From contig CATIUR010000006.1 in assembly GCA_949592205.1 (NCBI GenBank), forward strand, positions 7,263,001 to 7,327,000: a stretch of DNA of 64,000 nucleotides, given 5' to 3'. Origin of the DNA: Helichrysum umbraculigerum. Lineage: Eukaryota > Streptophyta > Magnoliopsida > Asterales > Asteraceae. The position numbers and the translations under genes are program-made. The notes under the pieces were generated by a model. The model had not been told where the DNA came from. It made no database searches and was given only the letters and a program-made list of their open reading frames with translations. Below, in pieces: positions 43,660 to 56,935 of this stretch; within the stretch, counting starts at the first letter, position 1; each line of letters starts with the position of its first letter.

Positions 43660-46600
43660 ATGACCCGCACACTTCATCCGGATCCACTTAGTCCATTTGA
43701 CGAACCAAAACAAGAATTTCATTCTAGAAGACGATTATCGTATGCGCCACCTAATTCGCCAGAACAAGGAATTTCATCTGACGAAGACGACTTGATATTT
43801 CATAACAGTTTAGTCAAAACGGCTAAAAGAGGGTATTACTCCGATTCAGATTTAGATAAAGTACATTCGAGACAACATACAATATTTCCAAGAGAAGCTG
43901 AACCAAAACAAAGAAATATGGCAGACATAGCTAACATGACGCTTGAGGATTACACGATTCAAACTCGTGGAGATCTAAGACCGGGAGTGGTTAGGCCTGC
44001 TATAGCTAGAGAAGTAGAATTTGAATTAAAGGGACAATTTCTGAAGGAATTGAGAGAGAATCCTTTCAGAGGAGAAGATAAAGAAGATGCAAACGAGCAT
44101 GTTGAGAGAATTTTAGAGATTGCAGATATGTTTAATATTCCTAATGTTACAAGAGATCAGGTTATGTTACGAGTATTTCCTTTAACATTAAAGGATGGAG
44201 CTAAGAGATGGATTAATAATGAACCAGCCGGATCTATTACTACTTGGGAAGATCTTCGTACAAAATTTCTAAAAATGTATTGTACACCTTCCAAAACGTC
44301 AAAGATGATCGATGAGATTAGGAATTTTAAGCAGAAACACGATGAATCTCTATATCAAGCTTGGGAAAGATATAAGGAGATATTGCATAAATGTCCACAA
44401 CATGATTTGAATGTCCAACAAGAAATAACAGTATTCTATAAAGGAGTTGATCGAGCAACACGACAACAGTTAGATGCACAAGGCCCAGTACCTAAGAAAA
44501 CTCCAGCAGTAGCAAAAGCCGGAATTGAAGAATTAGCTAAGCATTCTCAGTTATGGGATAATGGTTCATCTGGAAGAAAAAGAATATCTGAAGATAGCGA
44601 TGGTCTCGCAGCTATCACTGCAAAATTGGAAAGTATGGGAAGAGATATTAAGAAAGTAAATGAACAAGTTCATGCAATCAGGATTGGCTGTGAAATATGT
44701 GGAGGAAATCATCTAAAGACAGAATGTCCTAATAATGATAGTGAAATAAGCATTGAAGAAGTTATGTATGGGGATTTTCAAGGAAATCCAAATTATCATC
44801 AAGTTTCTAACTTTAGAAGAACTAATCAACCAGGATAACAGTATCAACAAGGAGCACCAGGTTTCTATGTCAAAATGGGACAAAATCCGTCCTATTCTGA
44901 CAGAATCAATACGTTAGAAGGCATTTTGGGAAAAATGGTGGAAGCAAGTAATAAAAGAATGGATGCTCATGACGCAAGGATGCGTAATAATGAAGCATCA
45001 ATTAAACAAATTGAAGGATCAGTTCATCAGATTGCTAAAACATTACAGGAGCGATTTCCAGGAACATTGCAAGGATTTACTGAAACAAATCCAAAGGAGC
45101 AAGCTAAAGCAGTAATGACCAGAAGTGGTAAGAATGTTGACTCTCCTGTTATAACTAATAAAATTGTTGAGTCTGAACAGGTTGAAAAAGAAACAATTGA
45201 TGAAGACATACAACCAAACAAAAAGAGCGTTGGAGAAAATAAGATTAAAGAAGTCATCAAAGACTATACACCTCCACTTCTGTATCCAGCTGCTCTGAGA
45301 AAGGACAAAGAAGATGAACAATACCATAAATTTCTGGAAAATTTGAAACAACTTCATATTAATATTCCTTTTGTTGAAGCTATAGCTCAAATGCCGAAGT
45401 ATGCAAAATATCTTAAGGAGATGCTGACTAACAAAAGTTAACTGGATAATGTGACAAAGGTGACTATGAATGCGAGATGCTCAGCAATAATGCAGAATAA
45501 GCTACCTCCAAAAGTCAAAGATCCAGGGAGTATTACTATACCTTACAAAATTGGTGAAATTACTATTGAAAATGCATTAGTAGATTTAGGTGCTAGTATT
45601 TCATTAATGCCATATACTCTTTATATGCGTCTAGGATTAGGAGAACCAAAACCTATTCGAATGTGTATTGAATTAGCTGACCGATCTGTGCAATATCCTA
45701 GGGGAATAGTCAAAAATGTTTTAATTAAAGTTGATAAATTTGTTTTTCCATGTGATTTCGTAATCTTAGATATGGTAGAAGACCCTAAAGTCCCTATTAT
45801 ATTAGGAAGACCATTTTTAGCAACTACACATGCATTAATAGATGTTTTTAATAGAAAAATTACCATGAGATTAGGAAATGATAAAATTGTTTTTGATGTT
45901 AATAATTCTATGAAGTTTCCTGATTATGTGGATGATACTTGTTATTATTTAAATTCATATGAATATATGGATAACTCTTCTTTTCAAGATTTTTTAGGAA
46001 AAGATCAAGCAGATATAGGAATCCTTAATGGATGGACTGAAGAGTTTGACACTGCAAAGGATTTAGCAGAATTTGATAAGTTATTAGAGGAAGATGAAGA
46101 TTTGAAAGAAGCAACCGTGGTTATTCAACAACATCCTGAAGAGGGAGTAATACAGCCAATTGCTAAAATTATTAACCAGGAATTAATACCATATTCTGTG
46201 AACAATATTCCTTGTTTGAAGGAAGAGATATTTGAGATCAAGACATCTATTGAAGAACCACCACAGTTGGAACTTAAAGAGCTACCAGCACATTTGGAAT
46301 ATGCTTATTTACAAGGCACATCAGACTTACCAGTTATAATATCTTCAAAACTGTCAAAAGCAGAGAAAGAACGATTAGTTCAGGTTCTTCAGCAGCATAA
46401 ACAAGCCATAGCATGGAAGATCACGGATATTAAGGGAATCAGTCCTACATACTGTACTCATAAAATCTTGATGGAAAAAGATTTTAAGCCAGTCGTACAA
46501 CCTTTGAGAAGATTGAATCCTAATGTTAAAGATGTGGTCAGAAAAGAAATCATTAAATTTTTGGATTCAGGATTAATCTATCCTATTTCAGATAGTCCAT

Positions 46601-49164
46601 GTGTAAGTCCAGTACATGTTGTACCAAAGAAAGGCGGAATAACGGTTATACCAAATGAAAAGAATGATTTGATACCAACAAGGACGGTAACGGGATGGAG
46701 AGTTTGTATTGATTATAGGAAATTAAATGATGCTACTAGAAAAGATCATTTTCCATTACCATTTATTGATCAAATGATAGAAAGGCTAGCAGGAAAAGAG
46801 TTCTATTGTTTTCTGGATGGATTTTCAGGATATTTTCAAATACCAATTGCGGCCGAAGATCAAGACAAAACAACATTTACTTGTCCGTTTGGTACATTTG
46901 CTTATAGAAGGATGCCGTTTGGTTTATGTAATGCACCAGCTACGTTTCCGCGTTGCATGATCGCAATATTTCATGATATGGTAGAAGATTTCATGGAAGT
47001 TTTTATGGACGATTTTTCGGTATTTGGTGATTCGTTTGACTCTTGTTTAAAGAATTTACAGAAGATGTTGCAGAGATGTGAAGGGGCAAATCTAGTTCTT
47101 AACTGGGAAAAATGTCACTTTATGGTTAAAGAAGGAATTGTTTTAGGTCATAAAATATCCAAAATAGGAATCGAGGTAGATCAAGCAAAGATTGAAGCCA
47201 TTTCAAAATTACCTTATCCTACAAATGTAAAAGGAATAAGAAGCTTTCTGGGACACGCTGGATTTTATCGGAGATTTATACCAGATTTTTCAAAGATAGC
47301 AAGACCGTTGAATTATTTGTTGGAAAAAGATGCAAAGTTTGAATTTACAGATAAATGCAAACAATCGTTTGATACATTAAAAGAAAAGTTAGTATCTGCA
47401 CCAGTTATGACAGGTCCAAATTAGAATCTACCTTTTGAATTAATGTGTGATGCTAGTGATTATGCGGTTGGAGCTGTTTTAGGGCAGAGAATTGATAAGA
47501 AGTTTAAGCCAATCTATTATGCCAGTAAGACATTAACAGATGCTCAGGAGAATTACACAACTACGGAAAAGGAACTTCTGGCAGTGGTTTTTGCTTTCGA
47601 TAAATTTCGTTCATATCTTGTTTTAACTAAAAATGTAGTTTATACTGAACATTCTGCTTTAAAGTATTTGTTTAATAAGCAGGATGCGCGCCCTCGTTTA
47701 TTGTGATGGATTCTTTTATTGCAGGAATTTGATATTGAAATTAAAGATAAGAAAGGAGCTGAAAATGTCGCAGCTGATCATTTGTCAAGGTTAGAAAATC
47801 CGGAGTTGGAAGCATTAGATGAAGAGGAAATTCAAGATTCATTTCCTGATGAGAAACTTATGACAGTCGAAGAAATAAAAGAGATACCGTGGTTTGCGAA
47901 TTATGCAAATTATTTGGTTACTAAAATTTTACCAAAGATAGATTATCAGAAGAGGAAGAAATTCTTTTCTGATTTAAAATATTATTTTTGGGAAGATCCA
48001 TTTCTTTTCGGATACTGTGCAGATGGCATAATTAGAAGATATGTAGATGGTAAAGAAGCCCAACAGATTATAAAGCATTGTCGTGAAGGACCAGTAGGAG
48101 GACATAATGGACCAAGTTACACTGCGAAGAAAATATTTGATGCAGGTTTTTATTGGCCAACGATTTTTAAGGATACATATGCATTTGTTCGGAATTGTGA
48201 TTCTTGCCAAAGAGCTGGGAACATTTCTAAACGTGATGAGATGCCACAAAATAGTATACAGGTTTGTGAAATTTTTGATGTTTGGGGTATTGATTTTATG
48301 GGACCATTTCCTATAAGTCACGGTAATAAGTACATTTTAGTAGCTGTGGATTATGTTTCTAAATGGGCTGAGGCAAAAGCATTACCTACGAATGATGCTA
48401 GAGTTGTGGTAAAATTTCTTAAACAATTATTCTCCAGATTTGGAACTCCCAGAGCATTGATTAGTGATCGAGGTACTCATTTTTGTAATACTCAATTAGA
48501 GAAAGTATTAAAACGGTATGGAGTTAGTCATCGATTTGCTACACCTTATCATCCACAGACTAGTGGACAGGTTGAAAATACCAATCGTGCATTAAAACGT
48601 ATTTTGGAACGTTCTGTTGGTTCTAACAGAAAAGATTGGTCGGAAAAGTTAGATGATGCACTTTGGGCATATAGGACAGCATTTAAAACACCTACAGGTT
48701 GTACTCCGTATAGATTAATTTATGGAAAAGCTTGTCATTTACCAGTGGAAATAGAACACAAAGCATATTGGGCACTTCGAGAATGCAACATGGATATCGA
48801 TGAAGTTGGTAAGCATCGCTTTTTACAGTTACCTGAGTTAGATGAGCTTCGTTGGAATGCTTATGAAAATTCAAGGTTTTATAAAGAAAGAACGAAGAAA
48901 TGGCATGATGCTAGACTTCGAGGAGATAAAGAGTTTGTTGCTGGAGAACGTGTGCTTTTTTACAATTCACGTATTCGGTTATTTCCGGGAAAATTAAAAT
49001 CCAGATGGAGCGGACCATTTGTTATTCACCAAGTTCATGCAAATGGGAGTGTGGATTTGATAGCTTTCGATGGAACTATTTTTACAGTTAAGGGACATCG
49101 TTTGAAGAAATATTATGAAGATAATGTTATTGAGAATATTTCAGATATAACTTTGGAAGGATAA
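43660..49164 (+). pseudogene. Athila gag-pol polyprotein with four in-frame stops
   Basis: One reading frame of 1,835 codons runs from the ATG to the final stop, with internal stops at 44836 (TAA), 45439 (TAA), 47422 (TAG) and 47704 (TGA) and no frameshift. Order: gag core (RGDLRPGVVRPAIA, LKDGAKRWINNEPAGS, WEDLRTKFLKMY), a Cys/His remnant CEICGGNHLKTEC, an Athila linker (LEGILGKMVEASNKRMDAHD), protease (LVDLGASISLMPYTLYMRLG), RT (YRKLNDATRKDHFPLPFIDQ; FMDDFSVFG), RNase H (CDASDYAVGAVLGQ) and integrase (HHCC near CDSCQRAG; DFMGPFP, ISDRGTHFCN, GQVENTNR). The stops separate gag, the pre-protease linker, protease-RT and RNase H-integrase, so this copy cannot make a full polyprotein. Confidence 0.9.
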
Positions 49165-50585
49165 GTTATAAGATAATGTCGAACTTACCGACATTTAAAC
49201 AAAAGTGCTTCTTGGGAGACAACCCATGTTTATTTTTATATGTTATGTTTTTCTTTTATGTTTTTATTTTCAGGTTGAACTTTGTGGGTATGTTCACTGG
49301 AAACCCTCACGAGACTATAACTCGTCCACTCGGGATACCGAGGGGTTTAAAGGCTTATTGCATATGCTAAATGCAATCGTGATTAACTACGAAAGTGTGG
49401 ATGTTGTATATTATTTTTCAAGAGATGAAGGAATCAACCAAGAAGATTTTTCTTAGCCGATGATGAAATTTATAATTTCAGTCAGGGGAGTTTTTCTGTT
49501 CTATTTTTCTTTCCCTTACTCACTTTTGTTTATCAATTTTTATACAATGAGGGCATTGTATAATTTAAGTGTGGGGATATGGTTCGTAAGAAAAAGAATT
49601 TCTTTAATTAAACATTTAAGTTTGTCTTGTCTAAATTTTTTGAAAATTTAAAAGTTTAAGTGAATAACTAAGTATTTATTAGTTAGAATACTTTTGTTAA
49701 AAGTTTTGTTTTGTATTTAAATGTTTAGACTTTAATGTGGATTAACTGTTTTGTATATATAACATAAGCTACTTAAATAAAGGAAGTAATATATAGTTAT
49801 ATGATATGATGTACTAATAGGCAATCTATATGAAGATTTCTGAATTTTAATAAATTAATAAAATAACTTGTTTATTATTTTATGATACATAATATGATGT
49901 ATGACATAAAAGTCTTAATTTTTAAATTTATTATGCAATAATTTTATATCTTTTTACTTATGTGAAAAACATTTGGGGGTATATATTGATGGTTTCCTCT
50001 GTTATACGAAAGTATAGACCTGGTTTCTATTAATATATACTTAAACGTTAAGCAAACGCAAGTCAAAAGTACTTGAAAAGTCTTAAAAACAAAAGATACC
50101 TAATGAGGTCGCCAAAATTGTTTGACCAAGTCTGGAAATTTGCTTAAACCTGAATCAAGTTATGTCGCTTTGTTGCATGAAAATGCAGACCTGTCTCCAA
50201 TGTCTTGATTCTTAAAAATGTATTTCATATATTTAATTGGAATATAAAAGGAAATTGTATAACTAAATTTAAAGGTATATCATATATGGAAATAATAAGT
50301 AATATACATACTAATAATAAAAGGTGTATTCAGAAGTATAAATATAGATTGTTTAAAGTGGACAAATATATTAGTAATCATTCATGAGCTATATATTACA
50401 CAAATAATAATAATTTTATTTATACATTATAGTTATCCATGTTAATTAAATTGTTAAAATTTTTAATTTATGAAACAGATTTTTAGTATTGGTATTTTGA
50501 TTCTTAAATATTAGTTTGATGCTTATTTTTAAATTTTATTCAGTTTTCTACTTGAGGACAAGCAGAACTTAAGTGTGGGGATATT
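49165..50585 (+). other. Athila 3' untranslated region, no env
   Basis: AT-rich. Shortly after the pol stop is CTTCTTGGGAGACAACCC (49209-49226), which has a counterpart in the 52-64 kb element. PPT-like TTAAGTGTGGGGATAT occurs internally at 49565-49580 as well as next to the LTR (50570-50585). Small ORFs here look random. Confidence 0.6.
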
Positions 50586-52157
50586 TGATAAGCATCAAAT
50601 AGATAGTATATTTTATAGTAATTTATCCCTATTTTTATATACATTTTAGTGCATTTATATGATTTTAGATACTTATTTTGTTAATATTTGCAGAAATGTA
50701 TTTTAATTAAAGAATGAAGAAAAAGGAGCAAAAACTAATCCAAAACTGAAAGAAAATGAAGAAAATGAAGAAATGAAGAAAAAGGAGCTTAAACCTTGAA
50801 GAAATGAAGACCAAAAGAGTTAAAATGAAGAATTGGGCCAAGAAAACAATAAAGTCCGGATATGAAGATTGAGAGTCCAAGAGTTAAGCCCAAGCCCGAA
50901 AATGGAATATTCTGGAAATTACATCCAACCAGCGGTTGGATTAACCAACCGGCGGTTGGGCTTTAGGGTTTAAAGGTGGTGCAGACACGTGGAGTTGGAC
51001 CCGGATTCAAACTGATCCAACCGGCGGTTGGAGAACCCAACCGGCGGTTAGGAGGTCGGTTTTTAAAACTATAAATAGAGGCTCAAATTAGCTTAAACCA
51101 TATACGATTCAAGAATACTAAAACCGAAAGTTAGGGTTTTAGGTCGACTTTAGGTGCGATTTTGGAGGTTAAAGAGCTAGGGTTTGAATTTTTTTAACCC
51201 TAGGAAATGCTAGTTCGTCAATTGGTTCGATTTCTTTATCTTTGTAACTTTAATAACCTTATTAAGTTATTTATGATATTGTTTATTTGATTTAATTGTG
51301 AATTAGGTTTTCATTATATTTGTTTGAATGAATGTTTATTGAGTTTATTATCTGAGTTATATGTTTATGTTGAAACTATATTATTGAATGTTTATTATAT
51401 AAGAGTTGTCTTTATTATGATATTTTAGTGATTATTCTTGACATAATTAGACTGATTTATATTAAACTAGGATGACAATAAACTGTTTATATAAATTAAG
51501 TGATTGTGTTTATGTTTTGATCTTAATCTTATGCGATAAACTAAGAATAAATCATTAATATAAAGTAATACTGCGATTCAAGCCTAACCATAGAAATTAT
51601 ATAATAAATTGATGATAGATCGTATTAATTAGTAACACTTTACGTAACCTTATGATTGTGTTGCTATGATGAGGATTTGACTTAACCTAAGTGATCTTCT
51701 ACATTAGTAAATCACCAGTAATAATAGCCAACAAAGCAAATAGACATAAGTACAGATAATAAGTTTAATAAATAATAGTTTGAATAATTATAATCTTTTA
51801 TCCAATTGAGTATACCTAAGTTGTTCCTAAAACTTATCTATTAGAATCTGTATAAAAAATATAAATATAAATATGTTCGTTCGGAACTAAAATGTCCCCC
51901 TTATCTTGTAGATTATTGTAAATTGGATCCTTATATTTAATTGTATTATAATTGTAAATATCTGTAATTAGAATAAATAGATAATTAGTTATAAATAAGA
52001 ATCACGTTTTCTTGTGTTCCTTGTGTTCGAATTTGGACTTACTTATTAAGCTATATTACATGAACGGGTCAATCTTGCCTGAATTGTGTGATAGTATTAT
52101 TTAGTATTTCCTTAATTTAAACTTGTTATTATAATTGCATATACTTTCACCACATCA
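50586..52157 (+). repeat. 3' LTR of the Athila element
   Basis: 1,572 bp. Differs from the 5' LTR by scattered substitutions, two of them inside the palindromes (CCAACCAGCGGTTGG at 50925; GGCGGTTAGG at about 51042). Confidence 0.92.
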
Positions 52158-52162
52158 ATAAT

Positions 52163-52370
52163 CTAAATTAGATTCAATTATATATGTAGGGGTATGTTAC
52201 TAATTTCAAATAGATTTTTCAAATATTAATAATAATTATAGGGGTAAATTAGTAAATTCTATCTTAAAAAAATATCAAAATGCGTTATATTAGTATAGAT
52301 GAATATAGAAAAAGCTTTACTACTGGCTATTTAGCCCAGTGGTATCCAAGCGCGCACCCCGAGTAAGCAC
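52163..52370. other. Flank with a SINE-head-like fragment
   Basis: AT-rich to about 52325, then GGCTATTTAGCCCAGTGGTA, which contains an A-box-like TAGCCCAGTGG. It may be the 5' end of a SINE interrupted by the next LTR element. Confidence 0.3.
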
Positions 52371-54635
52371 TGTTGCGCCCCGAAGCGGTCGTTCACACAA
52401 CTGGGCAAAATCTGGGTGTGAGTTTTAATATTAATAAAGAGCTGGGGACCTAAATTCTACTTACAGAGGTAAGTATAACTGAGGGTCGTTCTTAAGATAA
52501 ATCGTATTATGAAGCGGAGTTGTCTAGACAAACTATTCAATTTAATGATGGGTTTTTAAAAAGGGTTTTGATTTGGTTTTAGGTCCGTTTAAACTACGCT
52601 AAGTAAATAAAACAGAAAATAAAAGCAGTAAATAAAAGATAGGGTTGTAATCAGTAATGGAGGATAGTGCTTGCTATGATTTCGTTAGCTTATGCCTGGG
52701 GTGATGTCTGGGGTTTAAGTATGAAAACGACTTTTAAAGATTTGTGTCTTGCTTTGCCTAAGTGTTCGTAGTGTAAACACTAACACCCGAGTGTTTGATT
52801 TCTCAGACAGTATGTCACTGGGTTGCTAGGCTATGGTGATTCTGATCAGAGGAGGCTGCTCAACTCTTCAACACTTTCCATATGGAGGAACAGTGACCCT
52901 TCTTGGAATAATATTCCTGGGCGCATGAGATAGAGTAACAGACCCACTATAGTTCTGACCGTTCTTAACACTACGGGGACACTTAGACTAGGCAAGGCAT
53001 TTAGGATTAAGACTGGGTTTGGTGACTGCTAAACTTTACATTAATGGCCATTGTTTAGTCCAGAGCTGTGTGGTTCAACCAAGATGTGACACAGTCTTCA
53101 ACCTACGACAGTTCCTTAGCTTCCACATAATTGTACTCCACTTGAAGTGTTTTCAACGCTATACGAAGTACTGTGCCGTTTTACGGTCTTTCCGGGATCA
53201 CATACTTTACGGTCACTCTGGACTGTTTTAACTAAGTTTTTATTAACGTTTAACCATCTATAATATAAACCAGCCCTCACCATAATATATATCCCAATAA
53301 TTCCCAGATTGATTCACGGTATACTATACGAAAGGTTTTGGCAGTATTTCCACAGCTACACAATTCAGACCATGTTTGTATTTTGAAAACACATATAGGA
53401 AGTGACCGGTTGATCAAGGTTCGCGACTCCTTGTCATACAGGTTCTAACTACGTTTATTGGAGGAAAGGCGATTTGGTTTAGAAATTCATAAATATAAAG
53501 TTAATAGTACACCGGTTTTCATTTGTGTATTTAAAGTAACATCGCCCCTAACATATACAAACTAATTACATCACAACAAGCACATAAGAGAACTATTTAC
53601 TACGCATGGTAAACAATCCTAAATCTATTATAATAACAACATTAATCATTATAAAAGAAAAGGAAAGAAGTAACCGTATATAATGCGTTGCTAGAATAAT
53701 GTTGAAAGAATACACGAACGAAACCACCGCAATATCTTCGACAATATTACAAATAAGCCCCTCGAAATATTCCCTACACTATTACAAAAGTAGCCCCTCA
53801 GTTAGTCTAGGTTAAATATTAACCAAGAACTAACTAACGAAAACCCTAATCTAGAGAGAGAAACTAGAGAGAGACTCTAAAGAGAGAGAGTGTGTGTGAG
53901 ACTGAAAGTGAAAGGAAGAAATGAGGTGTGAAGGTGTTTTGAATAAGGAGAATGAGGCCACTGGGTCACACGTACAAGCACCAAAGCACCAAGATATAAG
54001 CAAACGAAGCAAAACTAGAACACACGGGCATGTGCAGGGCTGTACACGGCCTGGTACTAGCTGTACACGGTCTGTTAAGGCCATACACGGCCTTCCCAGG
54101 GCTGTACATGGTCTCCTGGGTGGCCGTGTACTGCCCGTGTACTATTTTCGGCTTTTCTCGTTGCTTAATTCGCGCGTATCTTCTTCGTTTCTTGTCCGTT
54201 TGACTCGATTCTTTCGCCTATGATACCTTAATTCCGTTACACTTCTAATGATGCCAAATTGGTAAAATTTAGATGTCTCTTGGTCAGGCGTGTGCGGAAT
54301 GTTCTCGGTTTGTGCTCAGACAGCTCTATCTTCCTCGTTCTTTATCTGATCTGCACGATTCTTGATTCTCTACTCCTGTAATAACTTGTGACATAATATG
54401 AAACTAATTAAGAACTTGTATTATCAGGATATTAAAAGAGTGTAAGAATTAGTGCTGGCTAATCTTCCTCGTTTTGCGTGTCTTTTGGACGTTTTTAGCA
54501 CTTTTTATAGCTATGCCTATTATCTGACCTACTTTGTAAAATTAAGTAGATAAATGTTTAATTCAAGTGTTTTCACCAAGAATTAGGTCAAATGTGAATG
54601 AAATATGTGTGTAAAAACATTGACTTTTTGCTACA
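52371..54635 (-). repeat. 3' LTR (left) of the Athila-related element
   Basis: About 2,265 bp, TGTTGCGCCC to TTTTTGCTACA; the exact right edge is uncertain by 2 bp. Confidence 0.85.
53993..54142 (-). promoter_or_regulatory. GTACACGG/CCGTGTAC array with TATA-like motif, left LTR
   Basis: GTACACGGCC, its complement and variants (CACACGGGCATGTGC, CATACACGG, GGCCGTGTACTGCCCGTG) recur about nine times in 54021-54142. In sense direction CTTATATC (53993-54000) lies about 20 bp downstream, followed by a CT-rich leader (about 53840-53900). The right LTR has the same cluster at about 63388-63510, where the TATA-like word is mutated. Confidence 0.6.
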
Positions 54636-56877
54636 CATTAAATATTCCACACTTAGACATTGCTTGTCCTCAAGCAATACTTAGTTTTTGCACAGACGGT
54701 TTTAAGAAGATTTGGTGAATTCTAATATCCTTAGGAGCAATCACCCCGTAATATCAGCAAACCACTTTAGAAAATAAGGAAAAATAAGATGATCCTCCCA
54801 GAAACAAGGAATGACTTTCTTAGGCATACTTCCAACTCTCACGATCATGAGATTTCTCGCAAGGTGGTCACTCAATTCACTCAAAGTGTATCGGGTTCCC
54901 TAACATTTCTAGATCAAATGAAATCGCTCAAAAGCCAGTCATGCAGCACTCATCGTCATAGGCTTGTTCGAGAATCGGATCTCCACCACTTAAATGAGGA
55001 AGATGCTAATTATTCAAGACATTATGAGGGTTGTAATGTTTGATGAGGGTTAAAGGGTATGGATAGTGGTTTGTTTTTGGGTGTAAGGGTTTAGATTTAC
55101 CTTAGAACTCCTAAAAATTATAAAAAACTATATTTTAGAATAGTGCAAATATGAAAATGAACCTAAATAGCTATTTTGCTTCTATCCGATTTTTCTGAAA
55201 GGTGATACATTCGAAAGCACTTATAGCTTTATTCTTTGACTAAATATTTTTTTCTTCTTGAGAACTTCTCTGCCACAGAATTTCTAAAGAATTTTTTTTA
55301 GCTCCCTTAGAAATCCTTTCTAACTTATCTTCTCCGTTCGTGACAATCTTTGAGCTTTTTGTGGTGCCAATTTTTCGCACCATGTTTCTCTCTCCTTCTT
55401 ATATATCTTTTGATGTCTTTGTGAGAGAGGAAGACTCGAGAAAGTGGAACATCGAACAACAAGAGAAAAAGGATATTCTAAAAGGCGTTTTTTAAAACTT
55501 TAGGAATTCTGAGATAAGCTTCTTTTGGGAATTTTGGGAAAGTGGGTTTAAAATTGAGGGTTTTATGAAATGAAAGGTTTAGGCTCAACAGGGTTTACTT
55601 AGCGGATCATCGATACTAAAAATGAGTATCGGAAGGGTTTTGGGCTTGAAAAGATATGAGAAAAGAGGGTTAAATCCTAGGGAATGTCAAGATAATTTAA
55701 ATGCACCTATACCGTGTACGGTACTCATTAATATGGTCTCGAAACATATGTCAGGAGAAAGTTCTAATTCATAAATGCATGCATCGGCACACACAACAAA
55801 CGAAAAGTGAAGCAGTAAAAATGAATGCTATAAAGGCTCAAGATACCTCACTACAAGTTTTTGGGTTATATGTGCCTAGTCATGCGATGCCCCTCTTAGA
55901 TTATCATTTTTGTTTAAGAGATTTCTACCTTATTTTCCTTAGATTTCAAAATAGCATACTCATATACGGAAATGATTCATCTTCAGAAACATTAGAATTC
56001 AAAATAGTAGAGTTAATAACTCATACTTTTTATATTTTCTTGAAATTGTTTTGAAAAAGTTTAAATTGAGGAACATTTTCTGAGTCTGCTTTTTGGACAT
56101 AAAAGGCATAAAATCTACCAAGGTATACTATATCTGCTATCCCACACTTAGAGAAAAATTGTCCCTAATGTTCTTTTGAGTAGGGATTTTAAGAGTAAAA
56201 TCCCGCACTTAGAGTTTGAACATATAGAAAATGTTTCTCAAGTGTTTGTTTGGGCTGGAATCCCACACTTAGTGATAAGTTTAGGATACGGCATAGATAA
56301 CACACTAAACAAAACAGATTATATTTATTTAAAAGTGAAGAAAAAGGATAAGGAAACTCCCCAGATAGCGAGATGCTCGGATGCTGATGATTTGAAAATT
56401 GCTGAAATAGGAGTTGCAAGGATCCATTTCTGCATTTTCTTCTGATTTTTTCTTCGAGACTCTTGCTAGGGTTTTCTACACACTTCATTATTCAAAAATT
56501 CTTCTTTTCTTGTGAAATGATCTCGTAGGTGTGAACACGTTGGATATGCCTTTTTACAAATCAGGTATTTTTCTAAAAGAAAATGAAATCACTGTCTCAG
56601 ATTTTGAAGAGATGTTTTCTATGACCAATCATTTATAAAACATTGTTTTTAAACGAGTTCGAGCATAATGCATAAAAGTAGTATGCAAGTACCTCAAATG
56701 CTCGAAACAAGTGAATTATTTGTTTTTACTTCCTATTTTACTGATACAAGTGGTTTGCAAAATGAGTTGTTTTTAAGAAATGATTTTGAAAATACTTTAG
56801 GCATAATCAAGTGTGAAGGATAGTCAGAGATTCTGCTTCACTTATTGATATTCAATCTTCTCTTTTTATTGCACGGG
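54636..56877 (-). other. 3' region of the Athila-related element with repeated PPT-like motifs
   Basis: Non-coding by eye. The PPT next to the LTR is at about 54638-54656 (sense CTAAGTGTGGAATATTT). Three further CTAAGTG(T/C)GGG motifs on the sense strand lie at 56141-56151, 56202-56212 and 56262-56272. Confidence 0.6.
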
Positions 56878-56893
56878 TTACCTCCCGAGAAGC
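56876..56893 (-). other. Conserved post-coding Athila motif
   Basis: Minus-strand CTTCTCGGGAGGTAACCCG parallels CTTCTTGGGAGACAACCC found just after integrase in the Athila element (49209-49226). Its position marks where pol should have ended. Confidence 0.6.
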
Positions 56894-56935
56894 TCTGCTG
56901 TTAAAATCGAGAGCTCGACTTTGCCTTCCTGCAGA

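Larger units (their letters stand above)
41518..52157 (+). mobile_element. Athila-type Ty3/gypsy retrotransposon, full length
   Basis: 10,640 bp in plus orientation with LTRs 41518-43090 and 50586-52157, target duplication ATAAT (41513-41517, 52158-52162), an Asp-type PBS and a PPT. Gag, protease, RT, RNase H and integrase lie in a single frame; no env-like gene is seen in the 1.4 kb after integrase. The DLGAS protease motif, FMDDFSVFG in RT and the CTTGAGGACAAGCA/AAGTGTGGGG block before the 3' LTR support the Athila lineage. Confidence 0.9.

Noticed and set aside
49176..49456. Short ORFs after Athila integrase considered as an env-like gene
   Set aside because: Too short, and no signal peptide plus transmembrane architecture; the region is AT-rich 3' UTR.
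53921..54223. Plus-strand ORF of 100 aa in the LTR (also 63270-63590)
   Set aside because: Runs through the palindrome cluster antisense to the element; present only because the cluster lacks stops.
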